Positions 36,754 through 44,836 of a stretch of DNA of 64,000 bases are shown piece by piece; within the stretch, counting starts at the first letter, position 1; each line of letters starts with the position of its first letter. A model generated the notes under the pieces. The model did not search any database. It saw only the letters and a program-made list of their open reading frames with translations, and was not told where the DNA came from. The DNA lies in contig NZ_FOEF01000014.1 of the NCBI RefSeq assembly GCF_900110575.1, positions 1-64,000 of the forward strand, in the 5' to 3' direction. Source of the DNA: Amycolatopsis saalfeldensis (lineage in GTDB: Bacteria > Actinomycetota > Actinomycetes > Mycobacteriales > Pseudonocardiaceae). The position numbers were made by a program, and so were the translations under genes.

Positions 36754-36800
36754 ACGGTCGTCGGGGCGGCCACCTTCCGGCCGCCGGGAGATACCGAGCT

Positions 36801-37676
36801 TCAGCCGGCCACCGGGTCGCGGAAGACCGAGACGACGAGGTCCACACAAGGCGCCGAGGCGTCGTCGTCCGCGGTGAGGACGTAACCGGTGACCGAGAGG
36901 TCCGGCTTGAGCGGCAGGGCGCGCACGCGGTTCGTGCCCGAACCGGCGATCTGGTCGGCCGGGAGCAGGGCCCAGCTGTGCGGATCGGAGCCGACCTCGA
37001 CGACGGTGTCCTGCGTGGTGCCGGTGGGACGGCCCAGCGGCGGGGACACGCCGGCGTCGCTCAACGCCTCGATGACGGCGTCGTGAAGGGACGGGTCGCG
37101 CCGGCGGTCGGGCAGGCGCAGGACGTCGGCGGACAGGTCATCGAGCGTCACGGCCTCCCCGTCGGCGGCCGCGTGACGCGCGGATACGACGGCGCGCAAC
37201 GGCTCCGACCAGGCCGGCAGCACCCGTAGCCCCGGAGCGGCGACGGGTCCGCGGACCAGCGCGAGGTCGAGCTCACCGCGGCGGACCGCGTCCAGCCGCT
37301 CGGTGACGGGCAGGTCCACGAGGATCACTTCGAACGACGGGTTCCGCTCGCGCAGCGCGTCGATCCCGCGCTCCAGCCGGCCGGTGAGCCCCGCCGCCGT
37401 GCCGATTCGCCACTGTCCCGCCGGCTCCCCGGCGGCGACGCGGACCTGTTCGGCCGCCGACAGGGTTTCGCGCGCCGCGGCCAGGACTCGCCGGCCGGCG
37501 TCGGTGAGCCGGACCGCGCGCGGCGAACGGTCCAGCAGCCGCACGCCCAGCTCCCGCTCCAGCCGCGCGATCTGCTGGCTGACCGCGGGCTGGACGATCC
37601 GCAACCGCTCGGCCGCCCGTCCGAAGTGCAGCTCCTCGGCCACCGTGACGAAATACTGCAGCGCCCGAAGCTCCAT
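36801..37676 (-). CDS. LysR family regulator
   Basis: A 291-residue LysR protein: MELRALQYFVTVAEELHFGR starts the winged helix, with VQPAVSQQIARLERELG and the LTDAG boundary; a periplasmic-binding-like effector domain follows. GAGGGGG precedes ATG at 37676. It is divergent from the LLM oxidoreductase, with a T-N11-A box at 37697-37715 between them, so it should control that gene and itself. Confidence 0.93.
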   Translation of the reverse strand: MELRALQYFVTVAEELHFGRAAERLRIVQPAVSQQIARLERELGVRLLDRSPRAVRLTDAGRRVLAAARETLSAAEQVRVAAGEPAGQWRIGTAAGLTGRLERGIDALRERNPSFEVILVDLPVTERLDAVRRGELDLALVRGPVAAPGLRVLPAWSEPLRAVVSARHAAADGEAVTLDDLSADVLRLPDRRRDPSLHDAVIEALSDAGVSPPLGRPTGTTQDTVVEVGSDPHSWALLPADQIAGSGTNRVRALPLKPDLSVTGYVLTADDDASAPCVDLVVSVFRDPVAG

Positions 37677-37696
37677 CGCACCCCCTCGACCTGCGA

Positions 37697-37715
37697 CGAT
37701 CACATTACCTGATCG
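37697..37715. promoter_or_regulatory. LysR box
   Basis: CGATCA-CATTACC-TGATCG, a perfect 6-bp inverted repeat containing the T-N11-A signature of LysR sites, in the gap between the LysR gene and the LLM gene. Confidence 0.6.
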
Positions 37716-37770
37716 CTGCGCGGGCCAACTGCTTCTCGCAGTCCGGACGTTTCCGCGCTGAGCTGGGGAT

Positions 37771-38637
37771 ATGCGCATCGGAACTCACCTCGCCGGCGGC
37801 GGCGTGCCCCTCGGCGAACTCCAGGACGAAGCGGCCGCACGCGGGCTCGACAGCCTCTGGGCCAATCAGCAGCCCGGCGGCATGGACCCATTCGGCGTGC
37901 TGCTCGCCCTCGGCGACGGCCCGGCGGAGCTCGGCACCGCGATCGTGCCGACGTACCCGCAGCACCCGGTGGTGATGGCGACGTCGGCGCTGACCGTCCA
38001 GTCCCTCACCGGCGGACGGCTCACGCTCGGCATCGGGCCCAGCCACGCCACGTTCATCACCGGCCAGCTCGGCCTCCCGTACGCCTCCCCCGCGCGCCAC
38101 ACGCGCGAGTACCTGGAGGTGCTTCGGCCGCTTCTGCGTGGCGAGCACGTGAAGTACGCGGGCGATTTCTTCACCGTCGACGCCCAGCTGGCCATCGACG
38201 TCACCACGCCGCCGCCCGTGCTCGTCTCCGCGCTGGGGCCACGGATGCTGGAAGTGGCCCGCGACCTGGCCGACGGCACGATCGCGGTCTGGACCCGGCC
38301 CGCGACCGTGGCCGGCTACCTGATCCCACGGCTGGCCGAGGGCGCGCGAGTGGTCGCAGCGGTGATGACGTCGGTCAGCAGCGACCCGGACGGCGTCCGC
38401 GAGGCGATCGCCCGCGACTACGGCATCATCAACGACCTGCCCGCGTACCGCGCCATGCTCGACCGCGGCGGCCTTTCGGGCCCGGCGGACACCGTCGTCG
38501 CCGGTGACGAAGCAACGGTCCTGCGCGAGCTGGCCGAGTACCGCGATGCCGGCGTCACCGATCTGATCGTCACGCCGCTGGGTTCACGCGCGGAGCAAGG
38601 CCGGACGTTGGACGTGGTCGCGCAGCTGGACCGCTGA
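37771..38637 (+). CDS. LLM-class flavin-dependent oxidoreductase, F420 type
   Basis: A 288-residue luciferase-like TIM-barrel protein. It begins MRIGTHLAGG and has ARGLDSLWANQ, LTGGRLTLGIGPS and PPPVLVSALGPRM in family order; TIM-barrel length is normal. The GLGxSH-like loop GIGPSHA suits F420-dependent actinobacterial members. Substrate unknown. Divergent from its likely LysR regulator. Confidence 0.88.
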   Translation: MRIGTHLAGGGVPLGELQDEAAARGLDSLWANQQPGGMDPFGVLLALGDGPAELGTAIVPTYPQHPVVMATSALTVQSLTGGRLTLGIGPSHATFITGQLGLPYASPARHTREYLEVLRPLLRGEHVKYAGDFFTVDAQLAIDVTTPPPVLVSALGPRMLEVARDLADGTIAVWTRPATVAGYLIPRLAEGARVVAAVMTSVSSDPDGVREAIARDYGIINDLPAYRAMLDRGGLSGPADTVVAGDEATVLRELAEYRDAGVTDLIVTPLGSRAEQGRTLDVVAQLDR

Positions 38638-38692
38638 GCTGGGCGCATCGGCCCGGATTCCGGCGACGTCGCGAAGGGGACAGTCGTGCCGC

Positions 38693-39433
38693 TCAGGCCA
38701 GGACCGTGCCGCCGTCGATCAGCTGGACGGTGCCGGTCGCCCAGGGCTGGGTCATGCAGTAGACGTAGGCGCGCGCGACGTCCTCGGGCTCGCCGACCCG
38801 GCCCGCGGGCAGACCGGCACCCGTCTCCTCGAACATCCGCTCACGGTCGGCGTCGGCCATGCTCTGCCAGAGCGGCGAGCGCACGACACCGGGGGCGACG
38901 GCGTTGACCCGCAGCGGCGCGAGCTCGACGGCGAGCGAGCGGGTCAGGCCCTCGATGGCCGCGCAGATGCTCGACGCAATGCCCCAGCCGGCGCCGCCGC
39001 GAGCGGCCGCCGTCCCGCTGGTCAGGGTGATCGAACCGCCCTCACGCAGGTGCGGGACCGCGGCCTGCGCGGCCGTGAGCGCGCCGAAGTAGCGCAGCCC
39101 GAAGAAGCGGCGGGCGGCCTCGACGTCGAGGGTGTCCAGCGGCATCAGCGCAAGCGGCTCGCCCGCGGTGAACACCAGGTGGTCGAATTCGCCCAGCTCG
39201 TCGAAGAAGGCGCGGACCTTCGCGGCGTCGGCGAGGTCGAGCGCCCGGCCCGTCGCGGTGGCCGTCGCCGGAAGCTGCGCGAGCGCCCTGTCCACACTGG
39301 ACTGCCGACTCGACACGACAGTCACTTTCGCTCCCTCGGCGACGGCGGCGGCCGCCGTCGCGAAGCCGATCCCCGACGTGCCACCCAGGACGACCACGTG
39401 CCGGCCGTCGAGCTGCGCAGTTGCCGTTGTCAT
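38693..39433 (-). CDS. SDR-fold protein without the catalytic Tyr-Lys pair
   Basis: A 246-residue Rossmann SDR with the cofactor loop GGTSGIGFATA, SSRQS after strand 2 (NADP-like) and ITLTSGTAA. Where YxxxK should be, the sequence is GWGIASSICAAIEGL: Ala and Cys replace Tyr and Lys. The C-terminal VAPGVVRSPLW is normal. Similar Tyr-less SDRs exist as a subgroup, so it may still bind NADP but act by another mechanism or not at all. GGAAGG precedes ATG at 39433. Confidence 0.88.
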   Translation of the reverse strand: MTTATAQLDGRHVVVLGGTSGIGFATAAAAVAEGAKVTVVSSRQSSVDRALAQLPATATATGRALDLADAAKVRAFFDELGEFDHLVFTAGEPLALMPLDTLDVEAARRFFGLRYFGALTAAQAAVPHLREGGSITLTSGTAAARGGAGWGIASSICAAIEGLTRSLAVELAPLRVNAVAPGVVRSPLWQSMADADRERMFEETGAGLPAGRVGEPEDVARAYVYCMTQPWATGTVQLIDGGTVLA

Positions 39434-39542
39434 GAGAAATCCCTTCCGCGGTGGTGGTTCTCTTCCATCCTGCGGTCGGCGACGGGGCGGCGTCCAAGAC
39501 CTGTTCGCACCTCTGTGATACCCCGAGGACATCACCGAGGAC

Positions 39543-39561
39543 CGATGCCCACCGGGCATCG
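39543..39561 (-). terminator. short hairpin after the XRE/cupin gene
   Basis: CGATGCCC-ACC-GGGCATCG, perfect 8-bp stem, 50 bases past the XRE/cupin stop. Confidence 0.45.
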
Positions 39562-39610
39562 TCGGCGTCGCGGTGCTGATTCGCGGCGCGCCTGACCGGA
39601 CCGGCGCGGG

Positions 39611-40207
39611 TCAGGATCCTGACGCCGGACGCGCGCGCACGTGGAACCGCTCGCCCTGTGGCCCGAACAGCGCGAGCACCTCGCACGGCTCCGGCCCGGG
39701 ATTGCCGAACCAGTGCGGAACGTGCGTGTCGAACTCCACCACCTCACCCGGCCGGAGGATGAAGTCGTGCTCGCCGAGGATGAGGCGTAACTGTCCGGAT
39801 AGGACGTAGGCCCATTCGTACCCGTCGTGCACTCGCAGGTCCGGCTCCTGGTCCGGCCAGTGCGGCGGGAAGATCTGCTTGTACGCGCGCAAACCGCCGG
39901 GGCGGCGGGTGAGCGGCAGCATCGTGATGCCGTTGCGCACGACCGGGCGCGGGTGCAGCCGCGGATCGCCCGTCGGCGGCGCGTCGACGAGCTCGTCGAG
40001 CGGCACCTGGTGGGCGCGGGCCAGCGGCAGCAACAGCTCCAGGGTCGGCTTCCGCTGTCCGGACTCCAGCCGCGAAAGGGTGCTGACCGAGATCCCGGTG
40101 GTCGCCGAGAGCTGCGTCAACGTCGCGTTTCGCTGCCGCCGCAGGCCACGCAGCCGCGGGCCGATGGTCTGGAGTACCTCGCCGAAGTCGGGCTGTTCGT
40201 CGGTCAT
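39611..40207 (-). CDS. XRE regulator with cupin domain
   Basis: A 198-residue two-domain regulator: an N-terminal helix-turn-helix (RLRGLRRQRNATLTQLS, SVSTLSRLESGQRKPTLELL) and a C-terminal cupin (HDGYEWAYVLSGQLRLILG, LRPGEVVEFDTHVPHWFGN). The usual start is near MTDEQPDF at 40207; an in-frame ATG at 40234 falls within the operator. Divergent from the flavoprotein gene; the 20-bp palindrome between suggests it controls both. The cupin probably senses a small molecule linked to the flavoprotein's chemistry. Confidence 0.9.
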   Translation of the reverse strand: MTDEQPDFGEVLQTIGPRLRGLRRQRNATLTQLSATTGISVSTLSRLESGQRKPTLELLLPLARAHQVPLDELVDAPPTGDPRLHPRPVVRNGITMLPLTRRPGGLRAYKQIFPPHWPDQEPDLRVHDGYEWAYVLSGQLRLILGEHDFILRPGEVVEFDTHVPHWFGNPGPEPCEVLALFGPQGERFHVRARPASGS

Positions 40208-40223
40208 CCCTCCATTTGCTGCT

Positions 40224-40243
40224 TTGGCAAACATATTTGTCAA
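40224..40243. promoter_or_regulatory. XRE/cupin operator candidate
   Basis: TTGGCAAACATATTTGTCAA: 8-bp arms with one mismatch around a 4-base centre, AT-rich in a high-GC region, between the XRE/cupin gene and the flavoprotein gene. Confidence 0.6.
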
Positions 40244-40298
40244 GTCTCGCGTCCGTGCGGATAGTCCGAAGGGACAGGCGAACAACGGGAGGAACCCA

Positions 40299-41315
40299 GT
40301 GGACGAGAGATACGACGTGGTGGTCGTCGGCGGCGGGCCGGCCGGCCTGAGCGGCGCGGTGGCGCTGTCGCGGGCGCGCCGTTCGGTGCTGGTCGTCGAC
40401 GCCGGCGAGCCGCGGAACGCGCCGGCCGGGCACGTGCACAACTACCTGGGCCGCGAGGGCAGCACGCCCGCCGACCTGCTGGCCGCCGGACGCGCGGAGG
40501 TCGAGGGCTACGGCGGCCAAGTCGTGAACGGGACCGTCACGACCGCGCGTCGACGCGAAGACGGCGACTTCGCCCTGGAGCTGGCCGACGGCCGCTCGGT
40601 GCGCGCCCGTCGCCTCCTGGTGGCGACGGGCCTGGTCGACGAGCTGCCGGACGTGCCCGGAGTGGCCGAGCGGTGGGGCCGTGACGTGCTGCACTGCCCT
40701 TACTGCCACGGCTGGGAGGTGCGCGACCAGGCCGTCGGCATCCTCGCGACCAACCCGATGTCCGCGCACCAGGCGTTGCTGTGGCGGCAGTGGACGAGCG
40801 ACGTCACGCTGTTCCGCCACACCGCGCCGCCGCTCGACGCCGACCAGCTCAAGCAGCTGGCCGCGCGCGGGATCCGCGTCGTGGAAGGCGAAGTCGCCGC
40901 GCTGGAAGTGGCCGACGACGCGCTGACCGGGGTCCGGCTGCGCTCGGGCGAGGTCGTCGCGCGGGAGGCGATGGTGGTCGCGCCGCGGTTCACCGCGCGG
41001 GTGGGCGTGCTGGCGTCGCTCGGTCTGTCAGCGGTGGAGCAGGAGATGGGCGGGTACGTCTTCGGCTCGGCGGTGCCGTCGGACGCGAATGGCGCGACGG
41101 CCGTCCCCGGGGTGTGGCTGGCGGGGAACGTGACGGATCTGAAGTCCCAGGTGATCATCTCCGCGGGCGCCGGGCTGAACGCCGCCGCCGCGCTGAACTT
41201 CGACCTCGTCGACGAGGATGTGCGGCTGGCGTTGGACGCGAACGGGCCATTCACGCCCGAAACCGAACAGCGGGTCAGCGAGCTGGTGGCCGGCGCGCGT
41301 AGGCACGGGATCTGA
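40299..41315 (+). CDS. thioredoxin-reductase-like NAD(P)/FAD oxidoreductase
   Basis: A 338-residue two-dinucleotide-fold flavoprotein. FAD binds at VVVGGGPAGLSGAVAL; the redox pair is Cys133/Cys136 in HCPYCHGWE, as in thioredoxin reductase and in the dithiol oxidases of holothin/gliotoxin type (HlmI, GliT). GTG at 40299 has GGGAGG before it. One base separates its stop from the methyltransferase gene start after a 'c', so the two are cotranscribed; flavoprotein-methyltransferase pairing occurs in dithiol metabolism, but this is only suggestive. Confidence 0.9.
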   Translation: MDERYDVVVVGGGPAGLSGAVALSRARRSVLVVDAGEPRNAPAGHVHNYLGREGSTPADLLAAGRAEVEGYGGQVVNGTVTTARRREDGDFALELADGRSVRARRLLVATGLVDELPDVPGVAERWGRDVLHCPYCHGWEVRDQAVGILATNPMSAHQALLWRQWTSDVTLFRHTAPPLDADQLKQLAARGIRVVEGEVAALEVADDALTGVRLRSGEVVAREAMVVAPRFTARVGVLASLGLSAVEQEMGGYVFGSAVPSDANGATAVPGVWLAGNVTDLKSQVIISAGAGLNAAAALNFDLVDEDVRLALDANGPFTPETEQRVSELVAGARRHGI

Positions 41316-41316
41316 C

Positions 41317-41946
41317 ATGACGGAGCAGATGCCGGTGTTCGACCGGGGATTCTGGGAAGAGCTCTACGGTTCGCAGACCTCACTCTGGACCGGCCGGCCC
41401 AACCCGCAGCTGGTGACCGAGGCGGCGGACCTGCGCCCGCGCCGCGCGCTGGACGCGGGCTGCGGCGAAGGCGGCGACGCGCTGTGGCTCGCCGCCTCCG
41501 GCTGGCATGTGACGGCCGTCGACTTTTCGGCCACGGCGCTGGCTCGCGGCGCCAAGGAGACCGCGGCGCAGGGCCTGGACGAGCGGATTTCGTGGCTGCG
41601 GGCCGATCTGACGTCGTGGGCGCCGGAGGAACAGTTCGACCTGGTGTCGGCCCAGTTCATGCACCTGCCGACGCCCGAGCGCACGGCGCTGTTCGAACGG
41701 CTGGCAGCGGCTGTCGCGCCGGGCGGGACGCTGCTCATCGTCGGGCACCACCCGTCGGACCTGGAGCAGGGAGTGCCCCGGCCGCAGGTGCCCGACCTGT
41801 TCTTCACGGCCGAGTCCATCGCCGAGACCCTCGACGACGGCTGGGACGCGGTTGTCACCGACGCGCGCCCGCGGACGGCCGCCCTCCCGGACGGGCACGA
41901 GGTGACCGTTCGCGACGCTGTGCTGGTGGCGCGGCGCCGGGGGTGA
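41317..41946 (+). CDS. class I SAM-dependent methyltransferase
   Basis: A 209-residue Methyltransf_25/11-type enzyme: FWEELYGSQTSLWTGRPNPQL precedes motif I ALDAGCGEGGDALWLA, then VTAVDFSATAL. This opening (SLWTGRPN) is common in actinobacterial methyltransferases related to tellurite-resistance TehB. Starts one base after the flavoprotein stop, so it is its operon partner. Substrate unknown. Confidence 0.9.
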   Translation: MTEQMPVFDRGFWEELYGSQTSLWTGRPNPQLVTEAADLRPRRALDAGCGEGGDALWLAASGWHVTAVDFSATALARGAKETAAQGLDERISWLRADLTSWAPEEQFDLVSAQFMHLPTPERTALFERLAAAVAPGGTLLIVGHHPSDLEQGVPRPQVPDLFFTAESIAETLDDGWDAVVTDARPRTAALPDGHEVTVRDAVLVARRRG

Positions 41947-42611
41947 GTGCGGGCAGCGGTTGATCGGGGTTTGGTGATCGGGGTTTGGTGCGGGGCACGG
42001 GCTCTCGGGCGAGTGTCGGCTCGAGGTAGCGCGGGTGTCGCCGGATGCCGACGACGGGCAGAGGCGATGGCGCGGCCTGCGCGACCGGCAGGGTTTCCGG
42101 CCGGGTGGGCTGAGGTGGCCCGGGCTTCAGCGACGGTCGGAGTGAACAGGCATGGCCGACGTTCGGCGAAGCCCGGTGAACAGGCATGGCCAGATTTCGG
42201 CGAAGCCCAGTGAACAGGCATGGCCAGATTCCGGCGAACCCCGGTGAACAGGCATCGCCGGATTTCGGCGAAGTCCGGATGAGCGGAGTGGCCGGATTTC
42301 GGCGGGGTTCGGGTGCCGGGGCCTGGGCGGGGCGCAGGCGTTGCCGAGGACCCGGCGCACCCCGGCCGTGGGGGTCGTCGTCGGGTTTCGGCAACGGCGG
42401 GCGTGCGGCGCGCTTTCGGCTAAATACCGTCGCCAGGCGCTTTGACTGGCGAGGCACGACTGCCGGCTGTGACGGGTGGACAAAGCCTCGCCGGTTATCG
42501 GCGAGATGGAGGTCGAGCCGGGCGGCGGCAGGCACACGATCTCCGGGGAAACGGCTAAACTCCGCCCCGATCGTCCGCGGTTGCGGGAGGGATCGGCCGG
42601 AGGAGGCGCGG
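41947..42611. repeat. gene-free stretch with a 34-bp tandem repeat
   Basis: Units beginning GTGAACAGGCATGGCC recur at 42142, 42176, 42210 and 42244, each continuing AGATTTCGGCGAAGCCC; a fifth, degenerate copy reaches about 42300. A further inverted element, CGCCAGGCG...ACTGGCGAG, lies near 42435-42456. Frames open across the array give Arg/Pro-rich products that I reject. The ribosome site of the next gene (GGAGGAGG) is at the right end. Confidence 0.85.
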
Positions 42612-43403
42612 ATGCGCGGGATCGTCGTGGGGCTGGCGGTGGTCGTCGGGCTGGGGGTCGGTGGTGGGGTGGCCACCGGGGCCGAAGTTGTTTCCGTCGG
42701 TGGGGCCGTGGCGGCGCCCACGTCTTACTCGGCTGGGGAGCTTGCCGGGGACGGGCTGCGGCAGGTTGTCGCCGCGGCGGCGCCGGTGTTGCCGCCGGGG
42801 AAGAACACTGCGTTGCGCGTGACGGTGCGGGTGACGGGGAGTGAGCACCGGTCCGTGACGTTCGCGCTGGCCGAGATCGATCCGTCGATCGGCGACCAGC
42901 CAGCGGTGTTCCGGGCCGGGCGGCATGGGGTCGACCTGACTGTGCCGGGCGACCGGAATGCGAGCCGCACCGTGGCCGACGTGCGGACGGTCACCGTCGC
43001 CGTCTCCGACGCCGGGGCGGCCGACCGGGCCGTGCGCGTCACGCAGGGGCGACGGGCCGTCACGCTGCCGCCGGCGTTGCTCGCCCGGCTGCCGCGCCGG
43101 ACCGTGACGGCGAAGTTCAACTCCGACGCCGGACCGCAGACGCACACCGAGTCCGGGCCGCCGCTCGCACTGGTCCTGCTGCTGGCCGGGGTGTTGCCGA
43201 CGTCGGGCGAACCGGTGGTCGCCGTGGGCTCCGACGGTTACGGGGCCGCCGTGACACTCGCCGAGGAATCCGCCGGCGGACGGCCACTGCTGCTGTCCAC
43301 GGTCGAGGACGGGGAGCCGCTCGCGCTGCCGCGCCTGGTGCCGTTGGGTGATCTGAAGGGCGGGCGCTACGTCTCGGGAGTCACCGCGCTCGCTGTGGGC
43401 TGA
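42612..43403 (+). CDS. secreted protein with a domain like the molybdopterin-oxidoreductase fold, lacking its cysteine
   Basis: A 263-residue exported protein: signal peptide MRGIVVGLAVVVGLGVGGG..., cleaved near residue 36 after GAVAA. The C-terminal half (LALVLLLAGVLPTSGEPVVAVGSDGYGAAVTLAE, cited as region, then RPLLLSTVEDGEPLALPRLVPLGDLKGGRYVSGV) resembles the SUOX-fold part of molybdopterin-dependent oxidoreductases, but the protein contains no cysteine, so it cannot ligate molybdenum in the usual way. GGAGGAGG precedes ATG at 42612. Function unknown; resemblance is from pattern memory and only moderately sure. Confidence 0.6.
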   Translation: MRGIVVGLAVVVGLGVGGGVATGAEVVSVGGAVAAPTSYSAGELAGDGLRQVVAAAAPVLPPGKNTALRVTVRVTGSEHRSVTFALAEIDPSIGDQPAVFRAGRHGVDLTVPGDRNASRTVADVRTVTVAVSDAGAADRAVRVTQGRRAVTLPPALLARLPRRTVTAKFNSDAGPQTHTESGPPLALVLLLAGVLPTSGEPVVAVGSDGYGAAVTLAEESAGGRPLLLSTVEDGEPLALPRLVPLGDLKGGRYVSGVTALAVG

Positions 43404-43610
43404 GTCGAGCCCACTCCGGGGTTGGCCACTGGGCGTAGTTGACAACGCGGGTGCCGTCGACGCGTGGAGACGAAGCCCGGCTCGACGGTGAAGGCGCTCG
43501 GCAAGTGGCGACCTGCCGTGCCCAGAAAGCTGACCAAACCGGCGAACCTCCGCCGATCCCGCTGATCGGGACGCCACTGCATCCGAATGGGCTATGGCTT
43601 GGGCCGCATT

Positions 43611-43626
43611 ATTGGTCTATACCATT
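43611..43626. promoter_or_regulatory. DasR-type operator (dre) of the chitinase gene
   Basis: ATTGGTCTATACCATT agrees at 13 of 16 positions with the DasR consensus ACTGGTCTAGACCACT as I know it, and ends 49 bases before the chitinase ATG. DasR, the N-acetylglucosamine regulator, controls chitinases in Streptomyces; its gene is not in the window. Confidence 0.75.
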
Positions 43627-43674
43627 TGGACAAGGTTTCCCCTTCTCCAGGTCCCCGCTGTGGAGGTTTCACCG

Positions 43675-44667
43675 ATGCGACTCCCCTCTCCCCGGAAACT
43701 GGCCATCGCGCTCGGCGGGCTGGTGGCGATCGCCGCCGGGCTGGCCGCGCCGGCGGCCACGGCCGGCGCCGCTCCCGCCGTCGCCGCCTCGGCGGTCCCC
43801 GTCGCGCCCTATGTGGACATGGGCGCCTGGCCGACGCCGGTCTTGTCCACCATGTCGGCGAGCGGCGGCGTGAAGAGCTTCACCCTCGGCTTCGTCACCT
43901 CGGCCGGCTGCAAGGCGAGCTGGTTCAACGCGTACGACCCGCGCGCCGGCTGGCAGTCCGACGAAATCGCCAAGATCCGCTCGGGCGGCGGTGACGTCAA
44001 GGTGTCGTTCGGCGGCGCGTCGGGCATCGAGCTGGCCCAGGCGTGTACGGACACCTCGGCACTGGTCGCGGAGTACGACGCGGTCGTGAAGGCGTACGGC
44101 CTCAAGTACATCGACCTGGACATCGAGGGTGCCGCCGTGGCCGACACGGCGACGATCCAGCGCCGCTCGCAGGCACTGAAGACCGTGCAGGCCGACAACC
44201 CCGGCCTCAAGATTTCGCTGACCCTGCCCGTGCTGCCGGACGGCCTCACCTCGGACGGCCTCAACGTGGTCAACTCGGCCAAGTCCGCGGGCGTCGACGT
44301 GGACATGGTCAACGTGATGGCGATGGACTACTACCAGGGCGCCGGCGACCAGGGCGCGAAGGCGATCTCCGCGGCCAAGGCCACGCAGGCCCAGGTCAAG
44401 TCCATCTTCGGGCTGTCGGACGCGGACGCCTGGCAGAAGATTGGTGTCACCCCGATGATCGGCGTCAACGACTCGCAGAACGAGATCTTCTACCAGAAGG
44501 ACGCCACCGCGCTGGTCGACTTCGCGAAGACCGTGCACCTCGGCATGCTGTCGATGTGGGAGGCCGGACGCGACGCGAATGCCTGCACCGGCGCGCTCTA
44601 CAAGTGCACCAACGTCCCGCAGCAGCCTTACGAGTTCGCGAAGATCTTCGCGGGCTACAACGGCTGA
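43675..44667 (+). CDS. secreted glycoside hydrolase family 18 chitinase
   Basis: A 330-residue exported GH18 enzyme. Signal peptide spans about residues 1-39 (LAIALGGLVAIAAGLAAPAA). The DxxDxDxE signature is YIDLDIEG with the acid Glu151; AYVDMGAW-like VAPYVDMGAWP opens the barrel and MAMDYYQG supplies the Met-Tyr pair. No carbohydrate-binding module is attached. GGAGG precedes ATG at 43675. Likely product is chito-oligosaccharides outside the cell; the dre site implies control by DasR. Confidence 0.93.
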   Translation: MRLPSPRKLAIALGGLVAIAAGLAAPAATAGAAPAVAASAVPVAPYVDMGAWPTPVLSTMSASGGVKSFTLGFVTSAGCKASWFNAYDPRAGWQSDEIAKIRSGGGDVKVSFGGASGIELAQACTDTSALVAEYDAVVKAYGLKYIDLDIEGAAVADTATIQRRSQALKTVQADNPGLKISLTLPVLPDGLTSDGLNVVNSAKSAGVDVDMVNVMAMDYYQGAGDQGAKAISAAKATQAQVKSIFGLSDADAWQKIGVTPMIGVNDSQNEIFYQKDATALVDFAKTVHLGMLSMWEAGRDANACTGALYKCTNVPQQPYEFAKIFAGYNG

Positions 44668-44836
44668 ACCGCCGGAAGCCGCTCCGGTCGTCCATTGTGG
44701 ATGGCTGGAGTGGCGCCGGGGTCGCCTGGATGTGCGAACGCGTCGGCCGGGGCCGGGTAGCTCTCGTTCGCCAGGTTCCTCACGGTGCCGAGCAGAAACC
44801 TGAAGAACCCACGCTGCCGCCGCCCGGGTTTCCACC

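Noticed and set aside
42142..42300. Possible CRISPR array
   Set aside because: Units are contiguous without unique spacers, and no cas genes are present.
42127..42537. 136-codon minus-strand frame across the 34-bp array
   Set aside because: 34 is not a multiple of three, so the frame changes at every unit, and the product is low-complexity.
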